In this document: in pieces, positions 33,366 through 44,303 of the stretch
How positions within the stretch are numbered: position 1 is the stretch's first letter
How the letters are laid out: each line of letters begins with the position of its first letter
From: Polaromonas sp.
GTDB taxonomy: Bacteria > Pseudomonadota > Gammaproteobacteria > Burkholderiales > Burkholderiaceae_C
Assembly: GCF_029945925.1 (NCBI RefSeq)
Contig: NZ_JAQSDN010000048.1
Span: 81,361 to 145,360, forward strand
DNA length: 64,000 bases
Direction of reading: 5' to 3'
Position numbers and translations under genes: made by a program
Notes under the pieces: generated by a model
The model's input: only the letters and a program-made list of their open reading frames with translations
Told to the model about the DNA's origin: nothing
Databases searched by the model: none

Positions 33366-34457
33366 GTGCGTTCGGATTACGAGTCTGCACTGAAGACGCG
33401 GGGTTACACCAGTGACCCCGCCCAGTTGCAGGCGGTGGACGCGCTGGAGCGTTGCGCCACCGAGTGGGCGGCATTCAAGGAGAAACGTTCCAATCCGCTC
33501 AAGAAGCTGATCAACCGGCCCGACATTCCGCGCGGAGTTTACATGCACGGCGGGGTGGGGCGCGGCAAGAGTTTCCTGATGGACTGTTTTTACAACGCGG
33601 TTCCGCTCAAGCGCAAGACGCGCCTGCATTTTCACGAGTTCATGCGTGAAGTCCACCGTGAACTGCGCGACCTCCAGGGCACGGTCAATCCACTCGACGA
33701 GCTGGGCAAACGTATTGCCAAACGTTACCGCCTGATCTGCTTTGACGAGTTTCACGTCGCCGACATCACCGATGCAATGATTCTGCACCGCCTGCTGGCG
33801 GCGCTGTTTGACAACGGCGTGGGTTTTGTCACCACCTCCAATTTCCATCCCGACGACCTGTACCCGAACGGCCTGCACCGGGACCGTATCTTCCCGGCGA
33901 TTGCGCTACTCAAGCAGAACCTCGAAGTGATCAGCGTGGACAACGGAACCGACTACCGCCGGCGCACGCTCGAGCAGGTCAGGCTCTACCACACGCCGCT
34001 GGGGCCGCAGGCAGATGCGGAGATGGAGGAAACTTTTCAGCGGCTGGCGGAGTCTCACGATGAGTCGCCGGTGCTGCACATCGAATCACGGAAAATCCAT
34101 GCCAGACGCAAGGCGGGTGGTGTCGTCTGGTTCGATTTCAAGACCCTGTGCGGCGGGCCGCGTTCACAAAATGACTACCTGGAAATCGCCACCCAGTTTC
34201 ACACGGTGCTTCTCAGCAATGTGCCGCATATGCCTGTGCGCATGGCGTCCGAAGCGCGGCGTTTTACCTGGCTGGTTGATGTGCTGTACGACCGGCGTGT
34301 CAAACTCATCATGTCGGCGGAAGTCCCCCCTGAGGCGTTGTACACGGAAGGGCCCCTGGCACACGAGTTTCCCCGGACGGTGTCCAGGCTCAATGAAATG
34401 CAGTCTGCCGAGTTTCTGGCGCTGGAGCGCCGAAATGTGGATACCACCCTGACATGA
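33366..34457 (+). CDS. zapE: Cell division ATPase ZapE (AFG1 family)
   Basis: An AFG1-type ATPase linked to the Z ring and to protein turnover. It has the Walker A motif MHGGVGRGKS, the downstream LHFHEFMREVH, the Walker B ICFDEFHVADITDAMIL and TTSNFHPDDLYPNGLHRDRIFP. The GTG at 33366 has GAGGG just upstream and gives the family-typical N terminus with 363 residues. An ATG at 33345 lies against the repeat and lacks a binding site. Its stop overlaps the next start (ATGA). Confidence 0.9.
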   Translation: MRSDYESALKTRGYTSDPAQLQAVDALERCATEWAAFKEKRSNPLKKLINRPDIPRGVYMHGGVGRGKSFLMDCFYNAVPLKRKTRLHFHEFMREVHRELRDLQGTVNPLDELGKRIAKRYRLICFDEFHVADITDAMILHRLLAALFDNGVGFVTTSNFHPDDLYPNGLHRDRIFPAIALLKQNLEVISVDNGTDYRRRTLEQVRLYHTPLGPQADAEMEETFQRLAESHDESPVLHIESRKIHARRKAGGVVWFDFKTLCGGPRSQNDYLEIATQFHTVLLSNVPHMPVRMASEARRFTWLVDVLYDRRVKLIMSAEVPPEALYTEGPLAHEFPRTVSRLNEMQSAEFLALERRNVDTTLT

Positions 34458-35098
34458 AAAAACTGTTTCTTTTCCTGCTGCTTTCCACCCTGGGTTTCGC
34501 CTCAAGCGCTCAGACCCAGGATGAACTGCTGTCGGCCGCCACCGATCGCGAACGGCAGCGCATCAACGCCGAGCGCGCCATCCTGGAGGCGGCGTTTGAT
34601 GCAGAAGAAGACGCCTGTTACAAGAAGTTTTTTGTCAACAGCTGTCTCAATGCCATCAAGCCCAGACGGCGCGAGGCGATGGCCGACCTGAAGTTCCGGG
34701 AAGTCGCCCTCAACGAGCAGGAGCGCCGGCAAAAGGCCGCCGAGCAGGTTCGCAAGACCGAGGAGAAATCGTCGCCCGAGGCCGAGCGGCAGGCCGCTGA
34801 GCGTCGCGCCACGGCGCTGGAAGACACCAAAGCCCGTGAAGAGCGCACGCGCAAGAAGGCCAGCGACCGCAGCGATCTGAAACAGAACGAAGCATCCAAT
34901 GCGGCCGAGGCTGCCGGCAAGGACCAGGGCTCGAAGGAGAGGGCCAAGGCTCGTGCGGACAAGCAGGCCGCCAGTGCCAAAGAGGCCCAGGTTTACAAGG
35001 ACAAGCAGCAGGAAGCGCAGGAGAGAAAGGCCACCCGCGAACAGAGGCTGCGCGAGCAGACCAAGCCGGCGGCCAAGCCTTTACCTGGACCTGGATAA
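34454..35098 (+). CDS. Exported coiled-coil protein of unknown function
   Basis: A 214-residue protein with a signal peptide (about 1-19, FASSAQ). It has a conserved-looking segment with two Cys (DACYKKFFVNSCLNAIKPRRREAMADLKFREVALNEQER) and a long highly charged Lys/Glu/Ala coiled coil ending in a Pro-rich tail. The two Cys may form a disulfide in the periplasm. It overlaps zapE by four bases. I do not recognise a family with a known function. Confidence 0.7.
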   Translation: MKKLFLFLLLSTLGFASSAQTQDELLSAATDRERQRINAERAILEAAFDAEEDACYKKFFVNSCLNAIKPRRREAMADLKFREVALNEQERRQKAAEQVRKTEEKSSPEAERQAAERRATALEDTKAREERTRKKASDRSDLKQNEASNAAEAAGKDQGSKERAKARADKQAASAKEAQVYKDKQQEAQERKATREQRLREQTKPAAKPLPGPG

Positions 35099-35111
35099 GG
35101 TCAAGTCAGAG

Positions 35112-35870
35112 TCAGGCCAGCGCCTCGAGCTTGACGATGACCAGTGACAGGTTGTCGCCGCCGCCATGGGCCCGCGAGCGTGCTTTCTGGATCAGGAATT
35201 CAGTCGCCTCGCGCGGCGACAGCATGGACAGGGCCGAACCCATTTCACTGGGACTGAAATAGTGCCAGACACCATCGCTGCAGGCGATCAATGAATCGCC
35301 CGGGCCCAGTTGGGGAATGTAGTGCTGGCTCACCGGCGGCACCTCCTCGGTGCCCAGGCAGCCCATCAGGATGTTGGACTGCGGATGCACGTTGGCCTCT
35401 TCCTCGGTGAGTTCACCCTTATCCACCAGTGTCTGGACATACGAGTGGTCGGTGGTCCGCTTGACCAGCTTGGCGCCGCGAAAATGGTAGATACGCGAGT
35501 CGCCGGCATGCACCCAGTGGCAGTCGCCGCCCGGATTGATCAGAAACGCAGCCAGCGTGCTGTGCGGCTCCTGTTCGGCGGAAATGGCCGTGAGTTTGAT
35601 CACGGTGTGGGCCTCTTCCACCAGCTGTTTGAGCATGGCCACCGCATCGTCGGTGTCGGGGGCATAACGCTCGAACAGCTGTTTGGCGGTCATCATGACC
35701 TGGTCGGACGCCTTGCGCCCACCGCTTCGGCCACCCATGCCGTCGGCCACGATGCCGAGCATGCACCCGGCGATGCGCGGATGGCTGAGCAGGGCGACCT
35801 GGTCCTGCTGGTAGTCGCGGTCTCCCTTGTGGATACCGGTTGACGCCGTGATTCGATAACCTTTGGACAT
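35112..35870 (-). CDS. PP2C-type serine/threonine phosphatase
   Basis: A 252-residue cytoplasmic metal-dependent phosphatase (PPM/PP2C, Stp1-like). Metal-binding motifs seen are HKGDRDYQQDQ, LGIVADGMGGRSGG, HAGDSRIYHFRG, IACSDGVWHY and GGGDNLSLVIV. It should reverse Ser/Thr phosphorylation. No kinase gene is adjacent. It converges with the coiled-coil gene and diverges from the YdcH-like gene. Confidence 0.93.
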   Translation of the reverse strand: MSKGYRITASTGIHKGDRDYQQDQVALLSHPRIAGCMLGIVADGMGGRSGGRKASDQVMMTAKQLFERYAPDTDDAVAMLKQLVEEAHTVIKLTAISAEQEPHSTLAAFLINPGGDCHWVHAGDSRIYHFRGAKLVKRTTDHSYVQTLVDKGELTEEEANVHPQSNILMGCLGTEEVPPVSQHYIPQLGPGDSLIACSDGVWHYFSPSEMGSALSMLSPREATEFLIQKARSRAHGGGDNLSLVIVKLEALA

Positions 35871-35927
35871 ATTGAAATGGCCGAGTCATGTGGACTCGAT
35901 TTATCTCCGTAATCGACGTATTATCAG

Positions 35928-36158
35928 ATGAAGCTGCCCGCCCGGATAAAAAACTTGGACTTCAACCTGCACTCCCCGGAGCGTCGCCTCATAGACCTCA
36001 AGATCGAACATGCGGATCTCAATGCGCTGGTGGACCTCACCGCACATGCCGTACCGATTGACGAGTTGATGCTCAGGCGCCTGAAAAAACGCCGTTTGCT
36101 CCTGCGCGACCTGATCTCCCAGCTCGAACTGGCCCTCGACCCCCCCGAACCCGCCTGA
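35928..36158 (+). CDS. YdcH-like (DUF465) small protein
   Basis: A 76-residue charged helical protein matching the DUF465/YdcH pattern (HADLNALVDLTAHAVPIDELMLRRLKKRRLLLRDLISQLE), probably a helical hairpin. The function of the family is unknown. Its stop shares a base with the ATG of the helicase gene (TGATG), so the two are co-translated. Confidence 0.8.
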   Translation: MKLPARIKNLDFNLHSPERRLIDLKIEHADLNALVDLTAHAVPIDELMLRRLKKRRLLLRDLISQLELALDPPEPA

Positions 36159-38164
36159 TGAACCTGGAATCGCAAGTCCTGGAGGCTTTTGCCCCCGAAG
36201 GTGTGCTGGCGCGCGCGGCCGAGCATTTTGTCCCGCGCAGCGGACAGACCGACATGGCCCTGGCCGTGGCGCGCGCCATCGACGGTGCGTATCCGCTGGT
36301 GGTGGAGGCCAGCACCGGTGTTGGAAAAACCTTTTCCTACCTGGTGCCGGCCCTGCTCAGCGGGGAGCGGGTGCTGCTGTCCACCGCCACCAAGGCCTTG
36401 CAGGACCAGCTGTTCGGACGTGACCTGCCGGCCCTGGTCAAGGCCCTGGGCGTGCCGGTCAGCACCGCCCTGCTCAAGGGGCGCGGCAGTTACCTCTGTC
36501 TGCACCGCATCGAGATGGCCCGCCATGACGCGAACTTTCCGGAGCGCAGCTCGCTTCGCGCGCTGGCCAAGGTGGAGGAGTGGGCACGCGCAACGGATAC
36601 CGGCGATCTGGCTGAACTTCCCGGGCTGGACGAACGCTCACCGGTGATCCCCTGGGTGACCTCGACCCGGGAGAACTGCCTTGGCGCCCAGTGCCCGCGT
36701 TTTCGCGCCTGCCACGTCAACCATGCACGCCGTGAAGCGCTGGCGGCCGACGTGGTGGTGATCAACCACCACCTGTTTTTTGCGGATCTGGCGGTCCGCG
36801 AATCGGGCGTGGCCGAGCTGCTGCCGACAGTGCGCATTGCGATTTTTGACGAGGCGCACCAGCTTAATGAAACCGGCGTGCAGTTTCTGGGAAAAAACCT
36901 GTCGACCGGGCAACTCCTCGATTTTGCGCGCGACATGCTGGGCACCGGGCTGCAACTGGCGCGCGGCCTGCTGGACTGGCAGGCGTTGGCCGGGGCGACC
37001 GAACATGCGGCCCGTGACCTGCGTCTGTGTGTGGGCAAAGCCTACCCGGGTAGCAAGCTGCGCTGGACCGATGCTGCGCCCGAAGGCCTGGCCCCCGTCG
37101 AATGGGCGCAGGCGCTGGCGGACGTCGGCACCGCGCTGGCTGGCGCCTGTGAGGCCTTGAACACAGTCAGCGACATCGCACCGGACTTTGTGCGCCTGCA
37201 CGAGCGCGCGGCCGAACTGGCGGCGCGCGCCCATGCATTTGCGCTGGCGCCCGAGCCCGGCGGTGTTCGCTGGCTGGATGTGGGCACCCAGCTGCGGCTG
37301 GTGGAATCCCCGCTCGATATCGCCCAAGCCATCCATGCCAGGGTGTTCAGCGACGACAAGGCGGCTGCCAAAACCTGGATATTCACCTCGGCCACCTTGG
37401 GCGACGATGCGCAATTGAGCTGGTTCACGCAGCCCTGCGGTTTGACCGACGCCACGACGCTGCAGGTGGGCAGCCCTTTCGACTATGCGCGTCAGGCTGC
37501 GTTTTACATTCCGCGAAACTTCCCCAAGCCCGGCGACCCCACGCACACGGCTGCGGTGGCGGCCTCGGCAGCGGACTGGGCACGCCGGCTGGGCGGCCGC
37601 ACCATGGTCCTGACAACGACCTTGCGCGCCCTGCGCGCCATCGGCGAGGCCCTGCAGGCGAGTTTTGGGAATTCGGCCGACATCGAGGTGCTGGTGCAGG
37701 GGGCCATGCCCAAGCGGACCCTGATTGAGCGTTTCCGCCAGGCCGACAGCCGCGGCGGGCGCGGCTGCGTGCTGGTGGCGTCCGCCTCCTTCTGGGAAGG
37801 CATCGATGTGCCGGGTGATGCGCTGCAACTGGTGATCATCGACAAGCTGCCGTTTCCGCCGCCCAACGACCCGATGGTGGAGGCCCGATCGCGGCTGTTG
37901 GAGTCAGAAGGCAAAAGCGCTTTCAACGACTATTTCCTGCCGGAAGCCGCCGTCGCGCTGAAGCAGGGCGCCGGGCGCCTGATACGCCGTGAAACCGATC
38001 AGGGCGTGCTGGTGGTCTGCGACAGCCGCCTGGCCTCCATGGGTTACGGCAAGCGCCTGCTGCGTGCGCTGCCGCCCATGCAGCGCCTGGCCTCGGAGGA
38101 GGAGTTGAACGAGCGGCTGGATCTGCTTACCAGAACTTGTACCAGGGCCCATCCACCGACTTGA
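36158..38164 (+). CDS. ATP-dependent DNA helicase, DinG/YoaA family
   Basis: A 668-residue XPD-like superfamily 2 helicase for DNA repair. It has Walker A ASTGVGKT, the four-Cys iron-sulfur cluster region (one Cys in SYLCLHR, three in NCLGAQCPRFRACH), the DEAH box IFDEAHQLNE and the C-terminal motif VI GAGRLIRRETDQGVLVV. The length and the order of motifs fit YoaA/DinG of betaproteobacteria. The last 38 bases overlap the 3' end of the converging bamD. Confidence 0.92.
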   Translation: MNLESQVLEAFAPEGVLARAAEHFVPRSGQTDMALAVARAIDGAYPLVVEASTGVGKTFSYLVPALLSGERVLLSTATKALQDQLFGRDLPALVKALGVPVSTALLKGRGSYLCLHRIEMARHDANFPERSSLRALAKVEEWARATDTGDLAELPGLDERSPVIPWVTSTRENCLGAQCPRFRACHVNHARREALAADVVVINHHLFFADLAVRESGVAELLPTVRIAIFDEAHQLNETGVQFLGKNLSTGQLLDFARDMLGTGLQLARGLLDWQALAGATEHAARDLRLCVGKAYPGSKLRWTDAAPEGLAPVEWAQALADVGTALAGACEALNTVSDIAPDFVRLHERAAELAARAHAFALAPEPGGVRWLDVGTQLRLVESPLDIAQAIHARVFSDDKAAAKTWIFTSATLGDDAQLSWFTQPCGLTDATTLQVGSPFDYARQAAFYIPRNFPKPGDPTHTAAVAASAADWARRLGGRTMVLTTTLRALRAIGEALQASFGNSADIEVLVQGAMPKRTLIERFRQADSRGGRGCVLVASASFWEGIDVPGDALQLVIIDKLPFPPPNDPMVEARSRLLESEGKSAFNDYFLPEAAVALKQGAGRLIRRETDQGVLVVCDSRLASMGYGKRLLRALPPMQRLASEEELNERLDLLTRTCTRAHPPT

Positions 38165-38948
38165 AACCCTTGGACAGGTAGTCGCTCTGGGGAAAGCTTC
38201 TTTCCATCACGCGTTTGGTGTCGTCGCGCAGCTGGGTCATGTTGAGGGCGTCATAGGACTTGTACAGGATGAACAGGGCTTCTTCGAGCACCGGCACATC
38301 GCGGTAGTCCGCAATCGCGGTTTGCGCACGGTTGATGGCCGAGATATAGGCGCCGCGGGTGTAGTAGTAGCGGGCCACATGGACTTCATACTGGGCCAGG
38401 GAGTTGACGATGTAGTTCATGCGCAGGCGTGCGTCGGCCGAGTATTTGGACTCGGGAAAACGGTTGACCAGCTCCTTGAAGGACTCGAAGGACTCCTTGG
38501 CGGCCTTCTGGTCACGCTCGGACAGGTCCTGCTTGTACAGGAAGCTGAACAGGCCCAGGTTTTCATTGAAGTTGACCAGGCCCTTGAGATACAGGGCATA
38601 GTCGATCGCCGGGCTGGCCGGGTGCAGCTTCATGAAACGGTCCAGCGTGGCCAGTGCCTGTGCCTGCTCGCCACTCTTGAACTGGGCATAGGCTTTTTCC
38701 AACTGGGCCTGCTGCGCCAGCGGCGTGCCGGCCGCGCGGCCTTCGAGCTTTTCAAACAGCGGCACGGCCTTGTCGTAGGCGCCGGAATTCGCTTCGTCCC
38801 TGGCTTCCGTGTAAATCTTGTTCGGACTCCAGTTGGCCGTGGGGTCCTTCACGGTGGAGGAGCATGCCGACAGGACGAATGCACAGACAAGCATGGCCGC
38901 TGCCGCGGGGCGTGTGGCTGGAACAACCGATAATTTGGTGGAAAACAT
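38127..38948 (-). CDS. bamD: Outer-membrane assembly lipoprotein BamD
   Basis: An essential subunit of the Bam complex that inserts outer-membrane proteins. It has the lipobox VLSAC (Cys29) and five TPR units, with AEANSGAYDKAVPLFEKLEGR-like repeats and the typical end FKSVDGPWYKFW. It has 273 residues. Its start is only 17 bp from the divergent rluD start, an arrangement shared with many proteobacteria. The promoter must therefore overlap coding sequence. Confidence 0.93.
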   Translation of the reverse strand: MFSTKLSVVPATRPAAAAMLVCAFVLSACSSTVKDPTANWSPNKIYTEARDEANSGAYDKAVPLFEKLEGRAAGTPLAQQAQLEKAYAQFKSGEQAQALATLDRFMKLHPASPAIDYALYLKGLVNFNENLGLFSFLYKQDLSERDQKAAKESFESFKELVNRFPESKYSADARLRMNYIVNSLAQYEVHVARYYYTRGAYISAINRAQTAIADYRDVPVLEEALFILYKSYDALNMTQLRDDTKRVMERSFPQSDYLSKGFKSVDGPWYKFW

Positions 38949-38965
38949 CGCAATTGATCCTGTTA

Positions 38966-40000
38966 ATGACTGATTCTGTACAAAGCAAACTGATTATATC
39001 GAGCGCCACTGCGGCGGGCACTCTGGTTGATGACATCCTGGGGGAGGGCGAGACGGCCGCCGATGCCGAGTTGCGCGAGGTCAGTGTTCCCGTGGAGAGT
39101 CACGGCGCGCGTCTGGACCGGGCACTGGCTGGCATTGTGCCCGAGTTCTCCCGCAGCTATCTGCAGCAGCTGATCGAGGCGGCCGCCGTGCAACTCAATG
39201 GCGTCACGGTGACCAAGGCCTCGGCCAAGGTCAAGGCCGGCGACAAGCTCAAGATCGAACTCAAGCCCACGCCGCAAAGCCAGGCCTTCAAGCCGGAGGT
39301 GATGGCGCTGGAGGTTCTTTTTGAGGACGAGCATCTGCTGGTCATCAACAAGCCGGCCGGCCTGGTGGTGCATCCGGCGCCCGGCAACTGGAGCGGTACG
39401 CTGCTCAACGGGCTGCTGGCGCGCGATCCCCAGGCCAGTCTGCTGCCGCGCGCGGGCATTGTGCACCGGCTGGACAAGGACACCAGCGGCCTCATGGTGG
39501 TGGCGCGCAGGCGCCAGGTCATGGACCAGCTGGTGGCCATGATTGCCGAGCGAAGTGTCAGCCGCGAATACATCGCGCTGGCTCACGGTGTGTGGGAAGG
39601 GCCGAAGTCGCGCCAGGTCGAGGCACCGATAGGCCGCGATCCGCGCAATCGCCTGCGCATGGCGGTGGTGGATCTGGAAAAAACCGCCGGCAAGACCGCC
39701 TCGACCGGCTTCTACCTGCTGCAAAACGAAGGCCCGTTTTGCCTGGTGCGTTGCCGGCTGCAGACCGGCCGGACCCACCAGATCAGGGTGCACATGGCCT
39801 CCATCGGACATCCGCTGGTGGCCGACGAGGTGTATGGCGGCAAGCCTGCCGCGGGCATGGCGCGTCAGGCCCTGCACGCCTGCCGCCTGGCTTTCACCCA
39901 CCCCGTGACCGGCGAAGCCCTCGAATTCAGGGCGCCGTTGCCGGCGGATCTGGCCGCGGCGCTTGCCCAGCTGGGGCTGGGATACAATCAAATCCAGTAG
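38966..40000 (+). CDS. rluD: 23S rRNA pseudouridine synthase RluD
   Basis: Makes pseudouridines in helix 69 of 23S rRNA. It has an S4 RNA-binding domain (ARLDRALAGIVPEFSRSYLQQLI), the RluA-family catalytic motif IVHRLDKDTSGLMVVAR with the nucleophilic Asp, and QTGRTHQIRVHMASIGHPLVAD. It has 344 residues from the ATG at 38966. The N-terminal extension of about 30 residues is longer than in E. coli. It is divergent from bamD. Confidence 0.94.
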   Translation: MTDSVQSKLIISSATAAGTLVDDILGEGETAADAELREVSVPVESHGARLDRALAGIVPEFSRSYLQQLIEAAAVQLNGVTVTKASAKVKAGDKLKIELKPTPQSQAFKPEVMALEVLFEDEHLLVINKPAGLVVHPAPGNWSGTLLNGLLARDPQASLLPRAGIVHRLDKDTSGLMVVARRRQVMDQLVAMIAERSVSREYIALAHGVWEGPKSRQVEAPIGRDPRNRLRMAVVDLEKTAGKTASTGFYLLQNEGPFCLVRCRLQTGRTHQIRVHMASIGHPLVADEVYGGKPAAGMARQALHACRLAFTHPVTGEALEFRAPLPADLAAALAQLGLGYNQIQ

Positions 40001-40105
40001 TTTTCTGCTACCCGCCGCATGGCGCGCCCAGATGAAAGTGGTTGCGCATGAATGTGAACTGCGCCGCCAGGCGCCTTTATCTCGAATCATTTCGGAACCA
40101 AGACC

Positions 40106-40819
40106 ATGAATACGACGGATGCCAAGCGCGTCCTCGAAACGGCACTTATTTGCGCGCAGCAGCCGCTGCCTTTGCGTGAGATGGGTGTTTTGTTCAACGG
40201 GGCACTGACCGCCGACACCCTCAAGCTCCTGCTGGAGGATCTGCAAAACGACTGGTCCGGGCGGGGGGTGGAGCTGGTGCATGTCGCGACCGGCTGGCGT
40301 TTCCAGAGCCGGCCGCAGATGCGCGAGTACCTCGATCGCCTGCACCCTGAAAAACCGCCGCGCTACACGCGCGCCACGCTGGAGACGCTGGCGATCATTG
40401 CCTACCGCCAGCCGGTCACCCGCGGTGACATGGAAGACATCCGGGGGGTGACCATCAACAGCATGATTCTCAAGCAGCTTGAGGACCGGGGTTGGGTCGA
40501 GGTCATCGGCCACCGCGAAACCGTCGGGCGGCCGGGTCTGTACGCAACGACGCGGCAGTTTCTCGACGACCTGGGGCTGGAGTCGCTGGACCAGTTGCCG
40601 GTCATGGACACCACGGCCGCGCAGGCGTCCATGCTCGATCAGATCGAGTTTGGCATGACGGCGGCTGTGGCCGGCGACGAAGCGGCTGCAGAGTATGCCG
40701 GCTTGCCGGACGATCCCGGGACCGGCTTGCTGGTCGCAGAACTTTCCGATGCGGCGGATGCCGGCCGTTCCCAGGACGCGCCGTTAACCAGCCCCACGGC
40801 CACCGATCCCAACGCCTGA
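40106..40819 (+). CDS. scpB: Chromosome segregation protein ScpB
   Basis: A kleisin-interacting subunit of the SMC-ScpAB condensin. The two winged-helix domains are visible, with the signature [30 protein letters not shown] and [25 protein letters not shown]. The C-terminal 60 residues are acidic and low-complexity. It is followed after 10 bp by rluB, a conserved neighbour pair. scpA is not in the window. Confidence 0.93.
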   Translation: MNTTDAKRVLETALICAQQPLPLREMGVLFNGALTADTLKLLLEDLQNDWSGRGVELVHVATGWRFQSRPQMREYLDRLHPEKPPRYTRATLETLAIIAYRQPVTRGDMEDIRGVTINSMILKQLEDRGWVEVIGHRETVGRPGLYATTRQFLDDLGLESLDQLPVMDTTAAQASMLDQIEFGMTAAVAGDEAAAEYAGLPDDPGTGLLVAELSDAADAGRSQDAPLTSPTATDPNA

Positions 40820-40829
40820 ACGCAAACGC

Positions 40830-42521
40830 ATGAATCAAAAAGACCCTCCGGCTCCGGCCACCGCTCCCGCCCCCCAGGTTGATGCGCCCATTGTGCCGCC
40901 AGCCCCCGATTCAAAAGCGCAGGCAGCTCCTGATTTGATAGCAATCGAGGGGCCATCTGCCGGCGATGCGGCCAACGCGGCGCCGGGCAGCCCCGAGCGT
41001 GTGGCGCAGGTGACGCCGGCGCTGGCCCGTTTTGAAGACGTGGTGACCGGCCAGTTCGATGCCGATGAAGAGGAGGACGTAGCGCTCGAGCTTCCCAAGC
41101 GCGTGCTGCTGCCCCAGCCGGAAACGCCCAAGCTGCACAAGGTGCTGGCGCAGGCGGGACTCGGTTCCCGCCTGGAAATGGAGCAGCTGATCCTGGAAGG
41201 CCGGATTTCCGTCAATGGTGAACCGGCCCATATTGGCCAGCGCATCCAGTTTGGCGACACGGTCAAGGTCAATGGCAAGCCGATCCGGGTGCGCATCGAC
41301 CCGCCGCCGCCGCGTGTCATTGCCTACCACAAGCCCGCCGGTGAGGTGGTGTCGCATGACGACCCGCAAAACCGGCCCACGGTGTTTCGCCGTCTGCCCA
41401 AGCTGTTCCAGGGCAAGTGGCAATCGGTGGGCCGGCTCGACCTGAACACCGAGGGGCTCTTGCTGCTGACCAGCTCCGGCGAACTCGCCAACAAACTCAT
41501 GCATCCCCGTTTTGGCCTGGAGCGCGAGTACGCCGTGCGGGTGCTGGGCGCGCTGAACAACGAAGAAAAAAAGCGCCTGCTCGATGGCGTGCAACTCGAC
41601 GACGGCCTGGCCCAGTTCAGCACGATTGAAGCCGGCGGGGGCGAGGGCGCCAACTGCTGGTACCGCGTGACGATTTCAGAAGGCCGCAACCGCGAAGTGC
41701 GCCGCATGTTCGAAGCGGTGGGTCACGCCGTCAGCCGACTGATCCGCATCCGTTACGGTGCGGTGGTGCTGCCGCGCGGCCTCAAGCGCGGCGCCTTTGT
41801 CGAACTCGACGAACGGGACATCGACGCACTGACCAGCGCTGTCGGGCGTTCGGAGGCCCGCGCCGACCCGCGTGGAGCCGGCAGAAGCGCCGGGGAAGCA
41901 GGAGAGGCCGGGGAAACCGGCGCCGGCGAGGGCCGTCCAGGGCGCGGACCGCGCCGCAACGACCGCTCACGCGGCGGACGGGGACGCCCCGACAATGGGG
42001 CTACCCGGGCACCGGATGCGCAGGCCATGCCGGAAAAAAGCCGGACAGCCGGGCCAGACGACCATGGCGATGAGACCGGCCATGATCCGCTGGACCTCCA
42101 GCCCCCCATGAACCGCAACGAAGCGCCACGCGACGCCAACCGTCGCCGCGGCGCCAAGGGTGGACGCGGTGATGGGGGCAACCCCGGCGCCGGTCCCCGG
42201 TCCGGCCCGCCCGGCAAATTCGGGGGCAATACCGGCGGACAGGGACCGAAGCGCCGCGACGACCGGGGCGGTGATCGTGGCGATCGCGGTGACAAGGGTC
42301 CCGGCGGGGCACAGCCCGACCCGATGAAGACCTCGTTTGGTTATATCGGCGCGGAAACCTTTACCCGCCAGCGGCAGGCGCCGGGCCAGGGCCAGCGCCG
42401 TGGGGGCAGCGGAACGGGCGGCGGCGGTGCTTCAGGCCCGCGGCGCAGCGGCGGCGGTGGCGGGGGTGGAAACCGCGGCGGAAATCGCAGCGGGGGCGGC
42501 AACCGCGGCGGAAACCGCTAA
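40830..42521 (+). CDS. rluB: 23S rRNA pseudouridine synthase RluB with a long Gly/Arg-rich tail
   Basis: Modifies U2605-equivalent in 23S rRNA. The central part has an S4 domain ([21 protein letters not shown]) and the RsuA-family catalytic motif [15 protein letters not shown], with [16 protein letters not shown] later. At 563 residues it is nearly twice the usual size: a 100-residue Pro/Ala/acidic N-terminal extension and about 220 C-terminal residues rich in Gly, Arg, Asn and Pro. A copy of the 51-bp dispersed repeat (40890-40942) encodes part of the N-terminal extension. Confidence 0.92.
   Translation: MNQKDPPAPATAPAPQVDAPIVPPAPDSKAQAAPDLIAIEGPSAGDAANAAPGSPERVAQVTPALARFEDVVTGQFDADEEEDVALELPKRVLLPQPETPKLHKVLAQAGLGSRLEMEQLILEGRISVNGEPAHIGQRIQFGDTVKVNGKPIRVRIDPPPPRVIAYHKPAGEVVSHDDPQNRPTVFRRLPKLFQGKWQSVGRLDLNTEGLLLLTSSGELANKLMHPRFGLEREYAVRVLGALNNEEKKRLLDGVQLDDGLAQFSTIEAGGGEGANCWYRVTISEGRNREVRRMFEAVGHAVSRLIRIRYGAVVLPRGLKRGAFVELDERDIDALTSAVGRSEARADPRGAGRSAGEAGEAGETGAGEGRPGRGPRRNDRSRGGRGRPDNGATRAPDAQAMPEKSRTAGPDDHGDETGHDPLDLQPPMNRNEAPRDANRRRGAKGGRGDGGNPGAGPRSGPPGKFGGNTGGQGPKRRDDRGGDRGDRGDKGPGGAQPDPMKTSFGYIGAETFTRQRQAPGQGQRRGGSGTGGGGASGPRRSGGGGGGGNRGGNRSGGGNRGGNR
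40890..40942 (+). repeat. 51-bp dispersed repeat, copy 7, inside rluB
   Basis: It reads atTGTGCcgCCAGCCC, variable bases, AAGCGCAGGCAGCTCC and a terminal GATAGC, 53 bp in all. It encodes about residues 21-38 of RluB, in the disordered N-terminal extension. Confidence 0.65.
42415..42518 (+). repeat. Degenerate tandem repeat encoding GGNR units
   Basis: GGCGGAAACCGC-like units repeat at the 3' end of rluB and encode [18 protein letters not shown], an RGG-type RNA-binding tail. Confidence 0.75.
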
Positions 42522-42632
42522 CTCCCCGCGTATCCACACGCTCTTTTGCCCAAGGGCCATTGTCCGCGGGTTAAAATCAGAGGCTTTATTCGATTTGAAT
42601 AAATCCCAGAAAATCAAGGTTAAGGAAATCTC

Positions 42633-43058
42633 ATGGCGATCGAACGCACTCTCTCCATCATCAAACCCGATGCAGTGGCAAAAAATGTCATTGGTCAAAT
42701 TTATGCACGCTTTGAGGCTGCCGGCCTGAAAGTGGTTGCTGCCCGGATGGCGCACCTGTCGCGCGGCGAAGCCGAAGCCTTTTATGCGGTGCATAAAGAG
42801 CGTCCTTTCTTCAAGGATCTGGTTGAGTTCATGATTTCCGGCCCGGTCATGATTTCCGCTCTTGAAGGCGAAAACGCGATCCTGAAACACCGCGACCTGA
42901 TGGGTGCGACGGATCCGAAGAAAGCCGCCGCCGGTACCATTCGCGCCGATTTCGCCGACAGCATCGATGCCAATGCCGTGCATGGCTCCGACGCCGTCGA
43001 AACTGCCCAGGTGGAGATCAGCTTCTTCTTCGCGGGCATGAACATCTATTCGCGCTGA
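42633..43058 (+). CDS. ndk: Nucleoside diphosphate kinase
   Basis: Transfers phosphate from ATP to other nucleoside diphosphates through a phospho-His. It has 141 residues, full length, with [13 protein letters not shown], the Arg-containing [20 protein letters not shown] and the catalytic His in [16 protein letters not shown] precedes the ATG. A GC-rich repeat of family B follows the stop, before rlmN. Confidence 0.97.
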   Translation: MAIERTLSIIKPDAVAKNVIGQIYARFEAAGLKVVAARMAHLSRGEAEAFYAVHKERPFFKDLVEFMISGPVMISALEGENAILKHRDLMGATDPKKAAAGTIRADFADSIDANAVHGSDAVETAQVEISFFFAGMNIYSR

Positions 43059-43064
43059 CATGCT

Positions 43065-43130
43065 GCCCCCACGCTCCACTGCGTTTCGCTGCCCCCCATG
43101 GGGGTTTCGGCGCGTTTGGGGCGGCCCGGC
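43065..43130 (+). repeat. GC-rich intergenic repeat B, copy 2 (after ndk)
   Basis: It reads CCCCCACGCTCCACTGCGT, GCTGCCCCCCATGGGGGTT, then GCGTTTGGGGCGGCCCGGC. The block order is as in the copies after lpdA and after the phosphoribosyltransferase. It fills most of the ndk-rlmN gap. Confidence 0.75.
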
Positions 43131-43157
43131 ACTACGCCGGCGCGGATTCTCCATGCA

Positions 43158-44299
<1,142 letters not shown>

Positions 44300-44303
<4 letters not shown>

